Shown here piece after piece: positions 4,707 to 5,417 of a stretch of 5,417 bases of DNA. Below the pieces are notes generated by a model, which had not been told where the DNA came from, searched no databases, and saw only the letters and a list, made by a program, of their open reading frames with translations. Position 1 is the stretch's first letter. Every line of letters starts with the position of its first letter. The translations under genes and the position numbers were made by a program. The DNA lies in the NCBI GenBank assembly GCA_002422995.1, contig DIUK01000164.1:1-5417 (forward strand). Reading direction: 5' to 3'. This DNA is from Rhodocyclaceae bacterium UBA6160. Lineage in GTDB: Bacteria; Pseudomonadota; Gammaproteobacteria; Burkholderiales; Rhodocyclaceae.

Positions 4707-5417
4707 TTATTCAGGGGACGACAAATGGTAAAGACGCGCAATCAACGCGATGAGATCCGCATGCTCTGTGCTGTTCGCTTGGTTCAACGCCTGCGTTGGC
4801 GCATGCAAAAATTTATTCGTCAGCCCGAGTGAAAGCGCTTCCAGCACTTGCTCGGGCGCATCTCCCCGGGCCAGCAGTTTTAACGCGTGCTCCACTTCAT
4901 GCCGCCGCATGCGGTCCGCTGCATCGCGCAAGGCACGAATCGTCGGCACAGTTTTGCGCGCCGCTTGCCAATGCAAAAAATCCTGCACGTGGCCATCAAT
5001 AATCGCTTCCGCCTCAATCACCGCCGCCTGGCGGGACTCCAGCCCTGATTCAATAATTTTGCCCAAATCATCCACCGTGTAAAGAAACACATCATCCAAT
5101 TGCGCAACTTCTGGCTCAATATCACGCGGTATGGCCAAATCCACCATCACCATCGGCCGATGACGGCGAACTTTCAAAGCACGTTCCACCATGCCCAAAC
5201 CAATCACCGGCAAGGGGCTGGCCGTACAGGAAATGACAATATCGTAATCAGGCAAACGTTCAGCAACATCTTCCAAACGCAGCACATTGCCCGAAAACCG
5301 TGCTGCCAAAATCTCAGCATGCGCGCTAGTGCGATTCGCAATCGTGAGTTGCTTGGGGTGCTGCCCGGCAAAATGCGCCGCGCACAGCGCAATCATTTCG
5401 CCCGCGCCAATACACAG
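4707..5417 (-). CDS. hemA: Glutamyl-tRNA reductase, C-terminal part (5' end outside window)
   Basis: HemA reduces glutamate charged on tRNA-Glu to glutamate-1-semialdehyde with NADPH, the first step of the C5 route to heme. 236 codons and the stop are visible, and the frame is open to the right edge. Family members are about 420 residues, so about 185 N-terminal residues, including the catalytic cysteine, are missing. The visible part begins in the NADPH-binding domain with IGAGEM (3-8), IANRT (26-30), ISCTAS (62-67) and MVDLAIPRDIEPEV (91-104). It passes through FLYTVDDLGKII (111-122), then the helical dimerization domain with ESRQAAVIEAEAII (127-140), KTVPTIRALRD (155-165) and LTNKFLHAPTQALNQ (199-213). 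It is the first visible gene of a hemA-prfA-prmC operon, with 4 bases between its stop and prfA. Its promoter is outside the window. Confidence 0.97.
   Translation of the reverse strand: MCIGAGEMIALCAAHFAGQHPKQLTIANRTSAHAEILAARFSGNVLRLEDVAERLPDYDIVISCTASPLPVIGLGMVERALKVRRHRPMVMVDLAIPRDIEPEVAQLDDVFLYTVDDLGKIIESGLESRQAAVIEAEAIIDGHVQDFLHWQAARKTVPTIRALRDAADRMRRHEVEHALKLLARGDAPEQVLEALSLGLTNKFLHAPTQALNQANSTEHADLIALIARLYHLSSPE

Overview
The window looks like ordinary chromosome from a proteobacterium, most likely a betaproteobacterium of moderate GC. Three things point there: the hemA-prfA-prmC gene order, a di-heme cytochrome c4 next to engB, and protein signatures such as the zinc-free type of HemB metal site. 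Nothing looks mobile: I see no transposase, integrase, tRNA, CRISPR array or phage gene. The taxon call rests on gene order and protein feel, not on a database search.

Layout, left to right. The minus strand carries the first about 254 codons of hemB (porphobilinogen synthase), cut off by the left edge. Upstream of it, also on minus, is engB (ribosome-biogenesis GTPase). The 213-base gap between them holds the most interesting item. Read on the plus strand, positions 853-1007 fold into four abutting stem-loops ending in a T8 tract, with C-rich loops. This looks like an unannotated small RNA transcribed against the hemB/engB direction, with its terminator lying antisense to the end of engB. 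A 333-base gap then separates engB from the divergent cytochrome c4 gene (plus strand, 2015-2659). That gap contains a strong plus-strand terminator-like hairpin (1917-1949) with no obvious gene to terminate, a plausible c4 promoter, and a short hydrophobic minus-strand reading frame that may be a gene remnant.

The cytochrome gene ends in a hairpin-rich 3' region with a bidirectional terminator (2707-2742). It meets a convergent minus-strand operon: hemA (right edge, C-terminal part only), prfA (release factor 1) and prmC (the methyltransferase for release factor glutamine). Intergenic gaps here are 4 and 14 bases, so translation is probably coupled.

Functionally, the window joins two steps of tetrapyrrole synthesis by the C5 pathway (HemA makes glutamate-1-semialdehyde, HemB makes porphobilinogen), a heme protein that uses the product (cytochrome c4), and translation genes (RF1, its modifying enzyme PrmC, and EngB). 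The protein genes all look intact and ordinary. The novelty, if any, is in the non-coding DNA.
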